Source: Enterobacter vonholyi (lineage in GTDB: Bacteria > Pseudomonadota > Gammaproteobacteria > Enterobacterales > Enterobacteriaceae). Taken from it: a DNA stretch of 64,000 nt. A model generated the notes under the pieces. That model was not told the origin of the DNA. It saw only the letters and a program-made list of their open reading frames with translations, and did no database searches. Positions 29,097 to 40,636 of this stretch are shown here, in pieces. Location: assembly GCF_008364555.1 (NCBI RefSeq), contig NZ_VTUC01000037.1:186001-250000 (forward strand), given 5' to 3'. The position numbers and the translations under genes are program-made. The first letter of the stretch is position 1, and every line of letters begins with the position of its first letter.

Positions 29097-30575
29097 TTAG
29101 TTACGGAACGGATTATTGCTCTTGCTGGCAGGCGCTGTGGTGCGCGCGGCAGCAGGCTGTGCAGCAGGGGTAGTGCCGTTAGCGTTGAAGTTATCAACCG
29201 CGGCAACCTGCTCCGGGTTCTCCGGTGCAACGCTGTCCGGAGAAGTGGAGACCGGTTTGCCCAACGCGCTGTTCAGCATCTGCAGGTCTTGCTCGTTCAG
29301 CGTACCCAGAGCCTGTTTGATGTTCAGCTGGTTAATCAGGTACTGGTAACGCGCGCTGGAGAGCTGCTGTTTCGCGTTGTACAGCGTGGTGGTCGCATCG
29401 AGCACGTCCACAATAGTACGTGTACCGACCGAGTAACCTGCTTCCATCGCGTCCAGGGAGCTCTGTGCAGAAACAACGGCCTGTTTATAGGCGTTGATGC
29501 TGCTGATTGAGGCGTTCACGTTGTTGAAGGAGGAACGTACGGTCTGCACCACGTTGCGGTGGGCGCTTTCCAGCTGCTCGCTCGCGCCAACAAAGTTGTA
29601 CTGCGCCTGTTTCACCTGGGAGTTGACCTGACCGCCCTGATACAGCGGCAGGGAGAAGCTCAGGCCCACCTTGTTCTGGCCCATATTGCTGTCGTCATAC
29701 TGGGACGTATTGGTTTTAGAGCCGCTGTAGGTTGTATCAGAGACACCGGTAGACGCGCTCAGGCTCAGGGTTGGCAGATGGCCGTCCTGCGCCTGACGAA
29801 TTTGCTCGCGGGCCAGGTCCTGGCTCAAACGCGCCTGCAGCAGCGTCAGGTTGCGGTTTTCCGCCTCTTTCAGCAGGGCGTTAACGGCCTGCGGCTTATC
29901 CGTTTTGAAGCTGTCGACGTTCAGGGAGGCCAGCTCAGGATAGTAATTGCCGGTGACCTGACGCAGGGATTCCAGCGCGTTGTCGAGGTTGTTACGCGCG
30001 GTCACTTCGTTAGCCAGCACGGTGTCGTACTGTGAACGGGCGTTCTGTACGTCGGTGATCGCGACCAGGCCCACGTTGAAGCGCTGGGTGGTTTGATCTA
30101 ACTGACGGTAAATGGCCTGTTTCTGCGCTTCGGTGTAGGAGAGTGCGTCAATCGCGCTCAGCACGTTGAAGTACGCCGTGGCGGTATTCAGGATCAGCGT
30201 CTGCTGGTCGGTCTGATAGGTCACATCCTGGATGCCTGCGCTCTTTTCCTGCAGGGTCAGGGCACGCCATTTGGACATATCAAACAGCGTCTGTGTTAAT
30301 TGCAGTGAGGCGCTGGTAGCATTGGAGTTTACGCCGTTAGCGTCGCGGAAACCGTTGCTGTAGGTATAATCTGCACCTAAACCTAACTGTGGCAGCAAGG
30401 GGCTACGAGCTTCGTTAATCTTTTCAAACGCAGCATCACGATCGGCCGCTGATTTACGTAAATCAGGGTTGCCCAGACGTGCCTGCTGGTAGACCTGTAA
30501 CAGGTTTTCCGCCTGGCTCATTGCACTGAAGCCCGTCAGGCTCAGGCCGATAAGGATGGGGAGCAATTTCTTCAT
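29097..30575 (-). CDS. tolC: Outer membrane efflux channel TolC
   Basis: Trimeric outer-membrane exit duct for drug efflux pumps, type I secretion and siderophore export. 492 residues: signal peptide ending SQA-EN, two internal repeats of the outer membrane factor fold, and the FRN C-terminus. The ATG at 30575 is chosen (MKKLLPILIG) because it has AAGGA at the best distance; another ATG two codons upstream is in frame. The C-terminal 60 residues are Ala/Thr/Pro rich and diverge from E. coli. Confidence 0.97.
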   Translation of the reverse strand: MKKLLPILIGLSLTGFSAMSQAENLLQVYQQARLGNPDLRKSAADRDAAFEKINEARSPLLPQLGLGADYTYSNGFRDANGVNSNATSASLQLTQTLFDMSKWRALTLQEKSAGIQDVTYQTDQQTLILNTATAYFNVLSAIDALSYTEAQKQAIYRQLDQTTQRFNVGLVAITDVQNARSQYDTVLANEVTARNNLDNALESLRQVTGNYYPELASLNVDSFKTDKPQAVNALLKEAENRNLTLLQARLSQDLAREQIRQAQDGHLPTLSLSASTGVSDTTYSGSKTNTSQYDDSNMGQNKVGLSFSLPLYQGGQVNSQVKQAQYNFVGASEQLESAHRNVVQTVRSSFNNVNASISSINAYKQAVVSAQSSLDAMEAGYSVGTRTIVDVLDATTTLYNAKQQLSSARYQYLINQLNIKQALGTLNEQDLQMLNSALGKPVSTSPDSVAPENPEQVAAVDNFNANGTTPAAQPAAARTTAPASKSNNPFRN

Positions 30576-30779
30576 TTGCATTCCTTGTTGTGAAGCAGTA
30601 TTAGCGCTGATCTAATTAAAAAATAATTGCCGATTCTAACAGAATCATCCACACCAAAAGGTTGGCGTTACGTGCCATCTGGCGGTAATTTGCACCAATC
30701 TACCATATAGCCTTACAAACGGCAGCCAAACAGCCTTGAAATTCACAATTTCATCACCATTGCTACCAGGACTCGACTC

Positions 30780-31412
30780 ATGCAAAAACCAGAAAAGTTG
30801 CCCGTGACATTCACCAAAAACGATGTAGAAATTATTGCACGAGAAACGCTTTATAGCGGTTTTTTTTCAATGGATCTTTACCGTTTCAGGCATCGCCTGT
30901 TCAACGGTGAAATGAGCGGCGAAATCAGACGCGAAATTTTTGAGCGCGGGCATGCGGCAGTCTTGCTACCCTTTGACCCAGTGCGTGACGAAGTTGTGCT
31001 GGTGGAGCAGATCCGCATCGCCGCTTATGACGTCAGTGAGAGCCCGTGGCTGCTGGAAATGGTGGCCGGGATGATCGAAGAAGGTGAGACGGTTGAAGAC
31101 GTCGCCCGACGCGAGGCGCTGGAAGAGGCCGGGCTGGTGGTGGGCCGCACAAAACCGGTGCTGAGCTATCTGGCAAGCCCGGGAGGTACCAGCGAGCGCT
31201 TGTCCATTATGGTGGGCGAAGTGGACGCCACGACGGCGGAAGGGATCCACGGTCTGGCAGATGAAAACGAAGATATTCGGGTTCATGTGGTGAGCCGGGA
31301 ACAGGCTTATCAGTGGGTAGAAGAGGGGAAAATCGACAACGCAGCGTCTGTCATCGCCCTGCAATGGCTGCAGCTGCATTATCAGACATTACGAAACGAG
31401 TGGAAAAAATGA
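30780..31412 (+). CDS. nudF: ADP-ribose pyrophosphatase NudF
   Basis: Cleaves ADP-ribose to AMP and ribose 5-phosphate. 210 residues with a complete Nudix box ([20 protein letters not shown], catalytic REALEE Glu residues). First gene of the nudF-yqiB-cpdA-yqiA-parE run, divergent from tolC; its stop overlaps the yqiB ATG. Confidence 0.96.
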   Translation: MQKPEKLPVTFTKNDVEIIARETLYSGFFSMDLYRFRHRLFNGEMSGEIRREIFERGHAAVLLPFDPVRDEVVLVEQIRIAAYDVSESPWLLEMVAGMIEEGETVEDVARREALEEAGLVVGRTKPVLSYLASPGGTSERLSIMVGEVDATTAEGIHGLADENEDIRVHVVSREQAYQWVEEGKIDNAASVIALQWLQLHYQTLRNEWKK

Positions 31413-31831
31413 AGCGCTATACGCCTGACTTCCCAGAAATGATGCGCCTGTGCGAAACCAATTTCGCACAATTGCGCCGCCTGCTGCCGAAAAACGACGC
31501 ACCCGGCGAAACGGTAAGCTATCAGGTGAGCAACGCGCAGTATCGTTTAACGATAACAGAATCAACGCGCTACACTACGCTGGTGGAAATTGAGCAAACG
31601 GCACCCAGCATTAGCTACTGGAGCCTGCCGTCAATGACGGTACGCCTCTATCACGACGCGATGGTCGCTGAAGTGTGTTCAAGCCAGCAGATCTTTCGCT
31701 TCAAGGCGCGGTATGATTACCCGAATAAAAAGTTGCATCAACGCGACGAAAAGCATCAAATTAACCAGTTTTTAGCCGACTGGCTAAGATATTGTTTAGC
31801 ACATGGAGCAATGGCGATTCCGGTTTGTTAG
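31409..31831 (+). CDS. yqiB: YqiB, DUF1249 family protein
   Basis: 140 residues beginning [19 protein letters not shown]. Its ATG overlaps the nudF TGA (ATGA), the normal arrangement for this gene. Function not established; mixed alpha/beta composition with no signal peptide or membrane segment. Confidence 0.93.
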   Translation: MKRYTPDFPEMMRLCETNFAQLRRLLPKNDAPGETVSYQVSNAQYRLTITESTRYTTLVEIEQTAPSISYWSLPSMTVRLYHDAMVAEVCSSQQIFRFKARYDYPNKKLHQRDEKHQINQFLADWLRYCLAHGAMAIPVC

Positions 31832-31858
31832 CGTCATAAACCTACCTAAGGACACCAT

Positions 31859-32686
31859 TTGGAAAGCCTGTTGAACCTGACTGTTGCTGGTGGGGCGCCA
31901 GTCAGGATATTACAAATCACCGATACCCACCTTTTTGCCGAAAAGCATGAAACGCTGCTGGGGGTGAATACCTGGGAGAGTTATCAGGCGGTACTTAGCG
32001 CCATTCACGCCGAAAACCGTGCATGCGATCTGATTGTCGCAACGGGCGATCTGGCGCAGGACCAATCTTCCGCGGCCTACCAGCATTTTGCTGAAGGCAT
32101 CGCGAGCTTTAGCGTGCCTTGCGTCTGGCTGCCAGGAAATCATGACTTCCAGCCCGCTATGTACAGTTCTCTCCAGGATGCGGGTATTTCTCCGGCGAAA
32201 TGTGTTTTTGCGGGTGACCAGTGGCAGATCCTGCTGCTGGACAGCCAGGTGTTTGGCGTCCCGCACGGTGAGTTAAGCGAGTTTCAGCTCGACTGGCTGG
32301 AGACCAAACTGGCTGCTGAACCTGAACGTCACACGCTGCTGTTGCTTCATCATCACCCTCTGCCGGCGGGCTGTAGCTGGCTCGATCAGCACAGTCTGCG
32401 CAACTCCGCAGCGTTGGATCGCGTGCTGGCGAAGTTCCCGCGAGTGAAAAACCTGCTGTGTGGACATATTCACCAGGAACAGGATCTCGACTGGAACGGG
32501 CGCCGCATGCTGGCGACGCCGTCGACCTGCGTTCAGTTTAAGCCGCACTGCGCCAACTTTACGCTGGATACCATTGCGCCAGGCTGGCGCTGGCTGGAAC
32601 TGCATGCCGACGGCACGCTGACCACGGAAGTCTGCCGTTTGACCGGTGCAAAATTCCGCCCGGATACCGCTTCAGAAGGCTATTGA
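31859..32686 (+). CDS. cpdA: 3',5'-cyclic AMP phosphodiesterase CpdA
   Basis: Hydrolyses cAMP and so tunes CRP signalling. 275 residues of the calcineurin-like metallophosphoesterase fold: Asp22 and His24 in TDTH, GDLAQD, GNHD, HHHP and GHIH motifs all present. Starts with TTG at 31859 (MESLLNL), preceded by AAGGA at good distance; the rare start may keep expression low. Its TGA overlaps the yqiA ATG. Confidence 0.96.
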   Translation: MESLLNLTVAGGAPVRILQITDTHLFAEKHETLLGVNTWESYQAVLSAIHAENRACDLIVATGDLAQDQSSAAYQHFAEGIASFSVPCVWLPGNHDFQPAMYSSLQDAGISPAKCVFAGDQWQILLLDSQVFGVPHGELSEFQLDWLETKLAAEPERHTLLLLHHHPLPAGCSWLDQHSLRNSAALDRVLAKFPRVKNLLCGHIHQEQDLDWNGRRMLATPSTCVQFKPHCANFTLDTIAPGWRWLELHADGTLTTEVCRLTGAKFRPDTASEGY

Positions 32687-33267
32687 TGTCTACGCTCCTT
32701 TATCTGCACGGATTCAACAGCTCGCCGCGCTCCGCAAAAGCGACACTGTTTCGCCAGTGGCTGAGCGAGCATCACCCCGACGTTGAGATGATTATCCCGC
32801 AGCTGCCGCCTTACCCGGCAGAGGCCGCGGAGATGCTGGAATCCATTGTGCTTGCGCACGGCGGCGAAACCTTCGGTGTGGTCGGTTCCTCGCTGGGCGG
32901 GTATTACGCCACCTGGCTCTCACAATGCTTCATGCTACCTGCCGTTGTGGTTAATCCGGCGGTTCGGCCATTTGAGCTGCTGAGGGACTTTCTTGGCGAA
33001 AACGAGAACCCCTACACCGGGCAGCAATATGTGCTAGAGTCACGCCATATTTACGATCTCAAAGTTATGCAGGTCGACCCGCTTGAGGCGCCGGATCTCA
33101 TCTGGCTGTTGCAACAGACGGGTGATGAAGTGCTGGATTACCGCCAGGCAGTGGCGTATTACGCCTCCTGCCGCCAGACTATAGAAGAGGGCGGAAATCA
33201 TGCTTTCACGGGCTTTGAGAATCATTTCACCCAGATTGTCGATTTTCTTGGACTGCACAGCCACTGA
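32686..33267 (+). CDS. yqiA: Esterase YqiA
   Basis: 193-residue alpha/beta hydrolase with HGFNSSP oxyanion region, nucleophile motif GSSLGG and catalytic His in [10 protein letters not shown]. Palmitoyl-CoA and p-nitrophenyl ester hydrolysis is reported for the E. coli protein; its true substrate is unknown. Starts at the ATG overlapping the cpdA stop. Confidence 0.95.
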   Translation: MSTLLYLHGFNSSPRSAKATLFRQWLSEHHPDVEMIIPQLPPYPAEAAEMLESIVLAHGGETFGVVGSSLGGYYATWLSQCFMLPAVVVNPAVRPFELLRDFLGENENPYTGQQYVLESRHIYDLKVMQVDPLEAPDLIWLLQQTGDEVLDYRQAVAYYASCRQTIEEGGNHAFTGFENHFTQIVDFLGLHSH

Positions 33268-33292
33268 CAATCAATGCGAATTGCTAGTTTAA

Positions 33293-35188
<1,896 letters not shown>

Positions 35189-35190
35189 TG

Positions 35191-35223
35191 CCCTCACCCT
35201 AACCCTCTCCCACAGGGAGAGGG
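35191..35223. repeat. CCCTCACCC/CCCTCTCCC palindrome, copy 5
   Basis: CCCTCACCCTAA then stem CCCTCTCCC/GGGAGAGGG with an ACA loop. The GGCCTGATG that precedes it, equivalent to the tail of copies 2-4, contains the TGA stop codon of parE at 35186-35188. Confidence 0.8.
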
Positions 35224-35235
35224 AATGGATCGTAG

Positions 35236-35268
35236 GCCCGGTAAGCGTTAGCGCCACCGGGCTTTTTT
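35236..35268. repeat. REP-type hairpin with T run between parE and the receptor gene
   Basis: Outer arms GCCCGGT/ACCGGGC with inner GCG/CGC bases as in enterobacterial REP (BIME) units, followed by six T. It can terminate parE transcription and is 4 bases from the receptor stop codon on the other strand. Confidence 0.75.
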
Positions 35269-35271
35269 ACA

Positions 35272-37413
35272 TCAAAACTCCATCTTCACCGTAAACTGCA
35301 CTTCGCGCGGGTCGCCAATCTGATTACCCAGATTGTTGGTGGCGATAGATGAGGTGTAGTAGGTTTTATCAAACAGGTTCTTCACGTTCACCTGCAGCGT
35401 CACTGGATACTGTAGCTTCATCTTGTACGCCGCAAACGCATCCGCCACGAAATAGCCCGGCAGATAATAATCCGCACCGTTGGTTGCGGAACGACGGCTT
35501 ACGCCGTGCCCGCCGCCGCCCAGCGTCAGGGTATTCCCGGCGAACGCATTGTGAATATCGTAGGTAAGGAACAGGGAGCCGGTATGGCGCGGCACGTTCG
35601 GCAGCGGTTTGCCCGCGTAGTCCGGATCTTCCAGCACCTTCGCGTCGGTATACCCATAGCTGGCGATAATATTGGTGTTCTCGGTCAGTGAACCGGCCAG
35701 ATCCACCTCCACGCCCTGGGAGCGCACGCGGCCCGCCGTTTTGGCGATGGTTTCCCCTCCCACGCTTTCGTTGTACAACACGTTGCGTTTGTGAATATCA
35801 AACAGCGCGATATTGGCGGTAACCCCGTCGAACAGGTCGAACTTTGCGCCCACTTCGTAAGCATTCGACGTTTCCGGCGGCAGATCGCCGATGTAGCTCG
35901 CAATGGACGACTGCGGCATAAACGTTTGCGAGTAGTTGGCAAACAGCGAGACCGCTGGCGTGAGCTTATAAACCAGCCCCAGCTTCGGCGTCCACTGTTC
36001 GTCGCGGCTGTCGGTGTTGACGTTGAACGGGCGGCCTTTCCCCGCGTACTGGGTGTAATACTGGTAGCGCATGCCTGCGACGGCAATCCACTTATCGGTC
36101 AGGTACAGCGCGTCCTGCGCATAGGCAGAGTAGCTTTCCTGCTTCAGCGTCTGGTCGCTGTCGGACGCCGACACGGTGGTGCATTTGCCGAGTTTGCCAT
36201 AGGTCGGGTGATAGATATTGAAATCCTTAACGTTCTTACAGCGGATCATGTCCGTGCGCAGCAGATCGTAATTCTCATACGACACGCCGGTCAGGATCTC
36301 ATTGTAAAAGCCCGCGATGTCCACGTTTCCCTGCAGATCCGCGCGCGTCGTGTGCATACGCTGTGTCGAGCCCTGGGTCGCATCCACGCGGCGGGTCAGG
36401 TTGCCGGTTTTTGAATCGTAGGCCATCACGCGCGCCTGGTTATCGCTGTATTTATCCTGGCTGTAGCTGTAGTCAAACTTCGCGGTCCACTGGCTGTTGA
36501 GGCGATACTCCGCGTTGAGCTGAGCGAGATCGGACTGCCCGTCGGTGATGTTAAACGGTTCGTCAAAGCGGGTTTTGCGATCGACATCAACGGCTTTTTT
36601 AGTGTTGAGATCGAAGATCGTTCCGCGATCGAACGGCGTTTTATAGTCGCGATGCGAATAGAGCGCGGTCACGGTGGCGTCGTCGCCGAACCAGGTGAGC
36701 GACGGGGCGATAAAGGTGCTGCGTTCGTTGCCAAAATTACGCCAGTAATCCTCGTCCTGATATTCGCCCGTCAGGCGATACGCAAGGCGCGTGCCGTCAA
36801 TCGGGCCGGTAACATCGATCTGTCCGGTGCCGCCGCCAAAGCTGGAAGAGGTGGCGGAAAGGGAGCCGCCGAAGGTCTTCTCCGGGCGTTTGGTGACAAC
36901 GTTGATCAGGCCACCCGGATCGAGAATACCGTAGAGCGTCGAGGCCGGGCCTTTCAACACCTCCACGCGCTCGGTTGCGGCATTAAAGCTGCGCGGCAGG
37001 ACGGTGCGCAGGCCGTTAGTCATGATCGAGCCGTCGCGGTTTGCGCCAAACCCGCGGCGCACGAAGGCATCCTGCGTACCGCCCAGGGTGTTGGTTTGCA
37101 CCACGTTGCTGACGTTGTACAGCGCTTCATCCAGCGTGGTGGCGTGCTGATCCTCCAGCACTTTATCGCTGACGGTATTGACCACCTGCGGTATATCCAG
37201 CATCGGCATGTTGGTTAACGTCGCGGTGGAGGTGTTCAGCGGCTGATAGCCGTTGGTGGCTTCCGCCGTCGTATTTGGATCGGCGGTGACGGTAAGCGTT
37301 TCGCCGTCTTTAGCCGCGGTGTTATCTGCTGCCTGAACCAGCGGCGCCATAAACAGCAGAGAAAAGAGCGCGCGCCCTTTTACCCCAGAGAGTGAAGGTG
37401 TGAACGTAGCCAT
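35272..37413 (-). CDS. TonB-dependent siderophore receptor (probable hydroxamate type)
   Basis: 713 residues from the ATG at 37413. Signal peptide with cleavage near LVQA-ADN, a TonB box-like ETLTVTA, an N-terminal plug (about 60-180, containing VLKGPASTLYG and DPGGLINVVTKRP), a 22-strand barrel and the terminal Phe of outer-membrane proteins. Two Cys in one loop (RCKNVKD...GKC) could form a surface disulfide. Overall features resemble FcuA/FhuA/FoxA-type receptors, but I cannot assign the ligand. An in-frame ATG at 37473 gives a 733-residue form with a better ribosome site but an atypically long signal. Divergent from a matching ABC importer. Confidence 0.88.
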   Translation of the reverse strand: MATFTPSLSGVKGRALFSLLFMAPLVQAADNTAAKDGETLTVTADPNTTAEATNGYQPLNTSTATLTNMPMLDIPQVVNTVSDKVLEDQHATTLDEALYNVSNVVQTNTLGGTQDAFVRRGFGANRDGSIMTNGLRTVLPRSFNAATERVEVLKGPASTLYGILDPGGLINVVTKRPEKTFGGSLSATSSSFGGGTGQIDVTGPIDGTRLAYRLTGEYQDEDYWRNFGNERSTFIAPSLTWFGDDATVTALYSHRDYKTPFDRGTIFDLNTKKAVDVDRKTRFDEPFNITDGQSDLAQLNAEYRLNSQWTAKFDYSYSQDKYSDNQARVMAYDSKTGNLTRRVDATQGSTQRMHTTRADLQGNVDIAGFYNEILTGVSYENYDLLRTDMIRCKNVKDFNIYHPTYGKLGKCTTVSASDSDQTLKQESYSAYAQDALYLTDKWIAVAGMRYQYYTQYAGKGRPFNVNTDSRDEQWTPKLGLVYKLTPAVSLFANYSQTFMPQSSIASYIGDLPPETSNAYEVGAKFDLFDGVTANIALFDIHKRNVLYNESVGGETIAKTAGRVRSQGVEVDLAGSLTENTNIIASYGYTDAKVLEDPDYAGKPLPNVPRHTGSLFLTYDIHNAFAGNTLTLGGGGHGVSRRSATNGADYYLPGYFVADAFAAYKMKLQYPVTLQVNVKNLFDKTYYTSSIATNNLGNQIGDPREVQFTVKMEF

Positions 37414-37797
37414 TACATCTGTTATCCCGAAATATCCCGCGAATGACGTTTCGCGGCAAACTGTGTGAGTCATTGCCCTTTACGGTCTGTCCGTTAGCCT
37501 GAATTAGCATCGGACATGTAATTGAGAATCATTCAATCATGCGTGAATGTAGTAGTAAATGGAAAAAAGAAAAAATCGACTACAACATTTAACCGTGCGT
37601 ACAAGCGCAGCGGGATAATAATTAAGTCATTGAAATAGATGTTTTTACAAGCCGTCCAGTTTTCACTTTTACTCAGGCTTACCCCTGGTTTTTCCAGGGT
37701 GTTTCTTCGCTTGACTACTACATGGCGCGGCGTCAAACTCTCAAAAGAGAATGAGTTTTATTTTTATTTATTGGTTTTTCATTACGTTGGCGTTCAC
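37414..37797. other. Divergent intergenic region between receptor and ABC importer
   Basis: 384 bp without a supported gene. It is clearly A/T-rich compared with its surroundings, holds the Fur-like box of the receptor, and a 6-bp hairpin CCCTGG/CCAGGG with a five-T loop at 37683-37699 in the leader of the ABC genes. The open frame here is an N-terminal extension of the ATPase frame, not a family-like sequence. Confidence 0.5.
37519..37537. promoter_or_regulatory. Fur-box-like site upstream of the receptor
   Basis: TGAGAATCATT core (37523-37533) in an A/T-rich context, about 110 bp before the chosen start (50 bp before the alternative start). One half matches the Fur consensus well; the other is degenerate. 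Confidence 0.45.
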
Positions 37798-38610
37798 GTG
37801 GCTCACAACACACACAAACCGGGTCTGGTTCTGGAGAACCTCTCAGCGGGCTATCAGAAAAAAATCATCGTTGATGATATCTCCCTTGCGATCCCACAGC
37901 AGAAAATGACCGTGCTGGTAGGGGCGAACGGCTGTGGGAAATCCACGCTGCTGAGCACCATTGCGCGTTTGCTCCAGCCGCTTGGCGGCGCGGCAGTTCT
38001 CGACGGCAAGGCGATCCACGAGCAGCCCACCAAAGCGGTCGCCCGTCAGCTTGGCATTCTCCCGCAGTCGCCGCTGCTTCCGGAAGGGTTAACCGTTTTT
38101 GAACTGGTCTCGCGCGGGCGTTTTCCCTGGCAAAACTTTATGCGTCAGTGGAGCGACGAGGACGAGCGGGCGGTGGAAGAGGCCCTGCGCCTGACCGGCA
38201 CGGCAGAGTTTGCCCATATGCCGGTGGAAAGCTTATCCGGCGGCCAGCGTCAGCGCTGCTGGATCGCCATGGCGCTGGCGCAGCAAACGCCGTATATCCT
38301 GCTTGACGAGCCGACGACGTATCTCGATCTCCGCTACCAGGTGGAGATCCTGGAACTGCTGCACGCCCTGACCCGCCAGCACGGGCGTACCGTGGTGGTA
38401 GTGCTGCACGATCTCAACTTCGCCGTGAACTACGGTGATTCGCTGGTCTTTTTGCGCCAGGGAAAAGTGGAGGGCGTATTGCACGAGGGCGACGTCTGCA
38501 CGCCGGAACTGATCAAAACGGTGTTTGACGTGGACGTGCATATGTCCATTAACCCCTTGACCGGAAAACCGTTCTTTATGCCTTTTCGCCAGAGCCTTGA
38601 ACAGCCATGA
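37798..38610 (+). CDS. Siderophore ABC importer, ATP-binding protein (FecE/FhuC type)
   Basis: 270 residues from a GTG at 37798. Walker A GANGCGKST, Q-loop LPQSP, signature LSGGQRQR, Walker B YILLDEPTTYLD and H-loop VLHDLNF are all intact, in the subgroup that works with FecCD permeases. The start is uncertain: no ATG is available and no clear ribosome site precedes the GTG, so translation initiation may be weak or a TTG further upstream may be used. Overlaps the first permease gene by 4 bp. Confidence 0.88.
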   Translation: MAHNTHKPGLVLENLSAGYQKKIIVDDISLAIPQQKMTVLVGANGCGKSTLLSTIARLLQPLGGAAVLDGKAIHEQPTKAVARQLGILPQSPLLPEGLTVFELVSRGRFPWQNFMRQWSDEDERAVEEALRLTGTAEFAHMPVESLSGGQRQRCWIAMALAQQTPYILLDEPTTYLDLRYQVEILELLHALTRQHGRTVVVVLHDLNFAVNYGDSLVFLRQGKVEGVLHEGDVCTPELIKTVFDVDVHMSINPLTGKPFFMPFRQSLEQP

Positions 38611-39590
38611 TACGCGCTTCTCTGGCCCTCCTGATTATTATATTGCTGCTGGCGCTGGGTGCGATTACGCATCTTGGCATCGGCGCACGCTTTATCGCCC
38701 CGCAGACGGTAGTGGAGGCATTCATCCACTTCGACCCGCGCAATTTCGACCATAACGTCATTATCAAATTACGACTGCTGCGTCTCTGCGCCGCGATGGT
38801 GACGGGCGCCGCGCTCGGCGTGGCGGGCGTGCTGCTGCAGTCTGTGATCCGCAACCCGCTAGGCGAGCCGCATATTCTGGGGCTCAACGCCGGGGCTGCG
38901 CTGGCAGTGGTGATCGTCAGCGCGCTTGGCCTGTCGCTGCCGTTTGGTCGCCCGCTGATCGCCGCCGCCGGTGCTGCCGCGCTGTTTCTGCTGGTGCTGA
39001 TGTTTTCCTCATCCGGTCGCACCGGGCTCACGCCGATGAAGGTCACGCTGTGCGGCGTGGCGATGTCGGCGTTTGCCTCGTCGATTACCGCCGCGGTGTT
39101 AATCCTGGATGAACAGACGCTGCTCGACCTGCGTACCTGGCTGGCGGGTGATATCGCCGGGGTCAACGCGCAGATGCTCCAGAGCGCCCTGTGGGCTGCA
39201 GCCGCTGGTTTTGTTCTTGCGATCGGGCTGTCGCCCTCGCTCAACATGCTGGCGCTGGGCGACAGAATGGCGCAGGGGCTTGGCGTGTCCCTGCTGAAAA
39301 CCCGCCTGCTCGCCCTGCTGGCCATCGCGCTACTCTGCGGTGCGGCCGTCTCTATCGCCGGGCCGATTGGTTTTATTGGCCTGGTCGTGCCGCAGCTCAT
39401 TCGCCGTCTGGTGTCAGTCGATTTACGCGTGATGGTGCCGCTATCTGCGCTGTGCGGCGCGCTGGTGCTGCTGCTGGCGGACATCGCCGCCCGCACGCTG
39501 TTTACCCCCTGGGAGCTGGCAACCGGCATCATGACCGCCCTGGTCGGCGCGCCCGTGTTCATCTGTATGGCGTCGAGGATGTTCAAATGA
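38607..39590 (+). CDS. Siderophore ABC importer, permease 1 (FecCD family)
   Basis: 327 residues, about 9-10 membrane helices. Family motifs: RLLRLCAAMVTGAALGVAG near residue 60, QSVIRNPLGEPHILG, and the coupling-helix-containing GFIGLVVPQLIRRL stretch. Start and stop codons overlap its neighbours (ATGA), so the ABC genes are translationally coupled. Confidence 0.9.
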   Translation: MIRASLALLIIILLLALGAITHLGIGARFIAPQTVVEAFIHFDPRNFDHNVIIKLRLLRLCAAMVTGAALGVAGVLLQSVIRNPLGEPHILGLNAGAALAVVIVSALGLSLPFGRPLIAAAGAAALFLLVLMFSSSGRTGLTPMKVTLCGVAMSAFASSITAAVLILDEQTLLDLRTWLAGDIAGVNAQMLQSALWAAAAGFVLAIGLSPSLNMLALGDRMAQGLGVSLLKTRLLALLAIALLCGAAVSIAGPIGFIGLVVPQLIRRLVSVDLRVMVPLSALCGALVLLLADIAARTLFTPWELATGIMTALVGAPVFICMASRMFK

Positions 39591-40627
39591 ACCGGGCCGG
39601 ATTCCGCGCGATCCGCGTTGGCCACCTGTCGGCGCTGATTCGCCCGCGGGCGCTGGCGTGCCTGTCGCTTTTCGCGCTGGCGGCGTTAAGCCTGCTGGGC
39701 TTTGGCCTGACGCACGGTTCTCTGCCTATTCCCACCTCCGCCATCGTGCGCGCGCTGTTTTCACCTGAAAGCCTGACGGCGGAGACGCGCTACATCGTGA
39801 TGGATATCCGCCTGCCGCGCCTGCTGATGGCGGTGCTGTGCGGCGCGATGCTCGGCATGGCGGGGGCGGCAATGCAGTCCATCACCCGCAACGGCCTGGC
39901 TGACCCGGGGCTTATCGGCGTGAAGGAGGGCTGTAGCGCGGCGGTACTGCTGCTGATTTTTCAATTCCCGGGGCTGGGCCTGGCCTGGCGTCCGCTGGTC
40001 GGCATGGCCGGTGGGCTGCTCACCGCGCTGGTAGTTATCGCCCTGGCGCGCGATATCTCGCGCCCGCGGTTCATCCTGATCGGCATCGGCGTGTCATGGG
40101 CCTTTGCCGCTGCAATGGGCGTCTTTATCACTACTGCCGACGTGCGCGACGTGCAGACGGCGATGCTGTGGCTGGCGGGAAGCCTGCATGCGGCAAACTG
40201 GACGCTGGTGGGCCTGGCCGCGCTCTGGGCCGCTCCCGCTTTTGCGCTGCTGCTGTTTACCGCGCGGGCAGCGGACGTGGCGTTGCTCGGCAATCAGGCC
40301 GCAGCGGGTCTTGGCGTGCGCATAACGCGGCTGGCGCTGCTGCGGGTTCTCGCCCCGGTAGTGCTGACGGCGGCCAGCGTCTCGTGCGTGGGCAGTATAG
40401 GCTTCGTGGGGCTGATTGCTCCGCATATGGCGCGCCTGCTGCTGCGTGGTGGGCAAACGGCGCTCCTGACGGGAAGCGCCGTGCTGGGCGCGCTGCTGGT
40501 GCTGATAGCGGATAACGTCGGACGTCTTGCATTCCTCCCGCTGCAGCTGCCGGCGGGAATTGTCATTTCATTGATTGGCGGACCGTTTTTCCTGCTGCTG
40601 CTCTGGCAGCGTCGGGACAGATTTTAG
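39587..40627 (+). CDS. Siderophore ABC importer, permease 2 (FecCD family)
   Basis: 346 residues from the ATG that overlaps the stop of permease 1; a much longer in-frame opening to 39191 only overlaps permease 1 and is rejected. Same family signatures: DIRLPRLLMAVLCGAMLGMAG, QSITRNGLADPGLIG and GFVGLIAPHMARLL. The two permeases are paralogues forming a heterodimer, as in FecC-FecD. Confidence 0.9.
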   Translation: MNRAGFRAIRVGHLSALIRPRALACLSLFALAALSLLGFGLTHGSLPIPTSAIVRALFSPESLTAETRYIVMDIRLPRLLMAVLCGAMLGMAGAAMQSITRNGLADPGLIGVKEGCSAAVLLLIFQFPGLGLAWRPLVGMAGGLLTALVVIALARDISRPRFILIGIGVSWAFAAAMGVFITTADVRDVQTAMLWLAGSLHAANWTLVGLAALWAAPAFALLLFTARAADVALLGNQAAAGLGVRITRLALLRVLAPVVLTAASVSCVGSIGFVGLIAPHMARLLLRGGQTALLTGSAVLGALLVLIADNVGRLAFLPLQLPAGIVISLIGGPFFLLLLWQRRDRF

Positions 40628-40636
40628 GGGACTATA

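Noticed and set aside
30685-30710. Possible marbox (TTTGCACCAATC) between tolC and nudF
   Set aside because: Only the GCAC half fits the MarA/SoxS/Rob consensus; the second half does not, so I do not claim it.
37639-37797. 53-residue N-terminal extension of the siderophore ATPase
   Set aside because: Not like the family, covers the leader hairpin, and would make the protein much longer than FecE/FhuC proteins.
39191-39586. 132-residue N-terminal extension of permease 2
   Set aside because: Lies wholly inside permease 1 in another frame; the ATG overlapping the stop is the coupled start.
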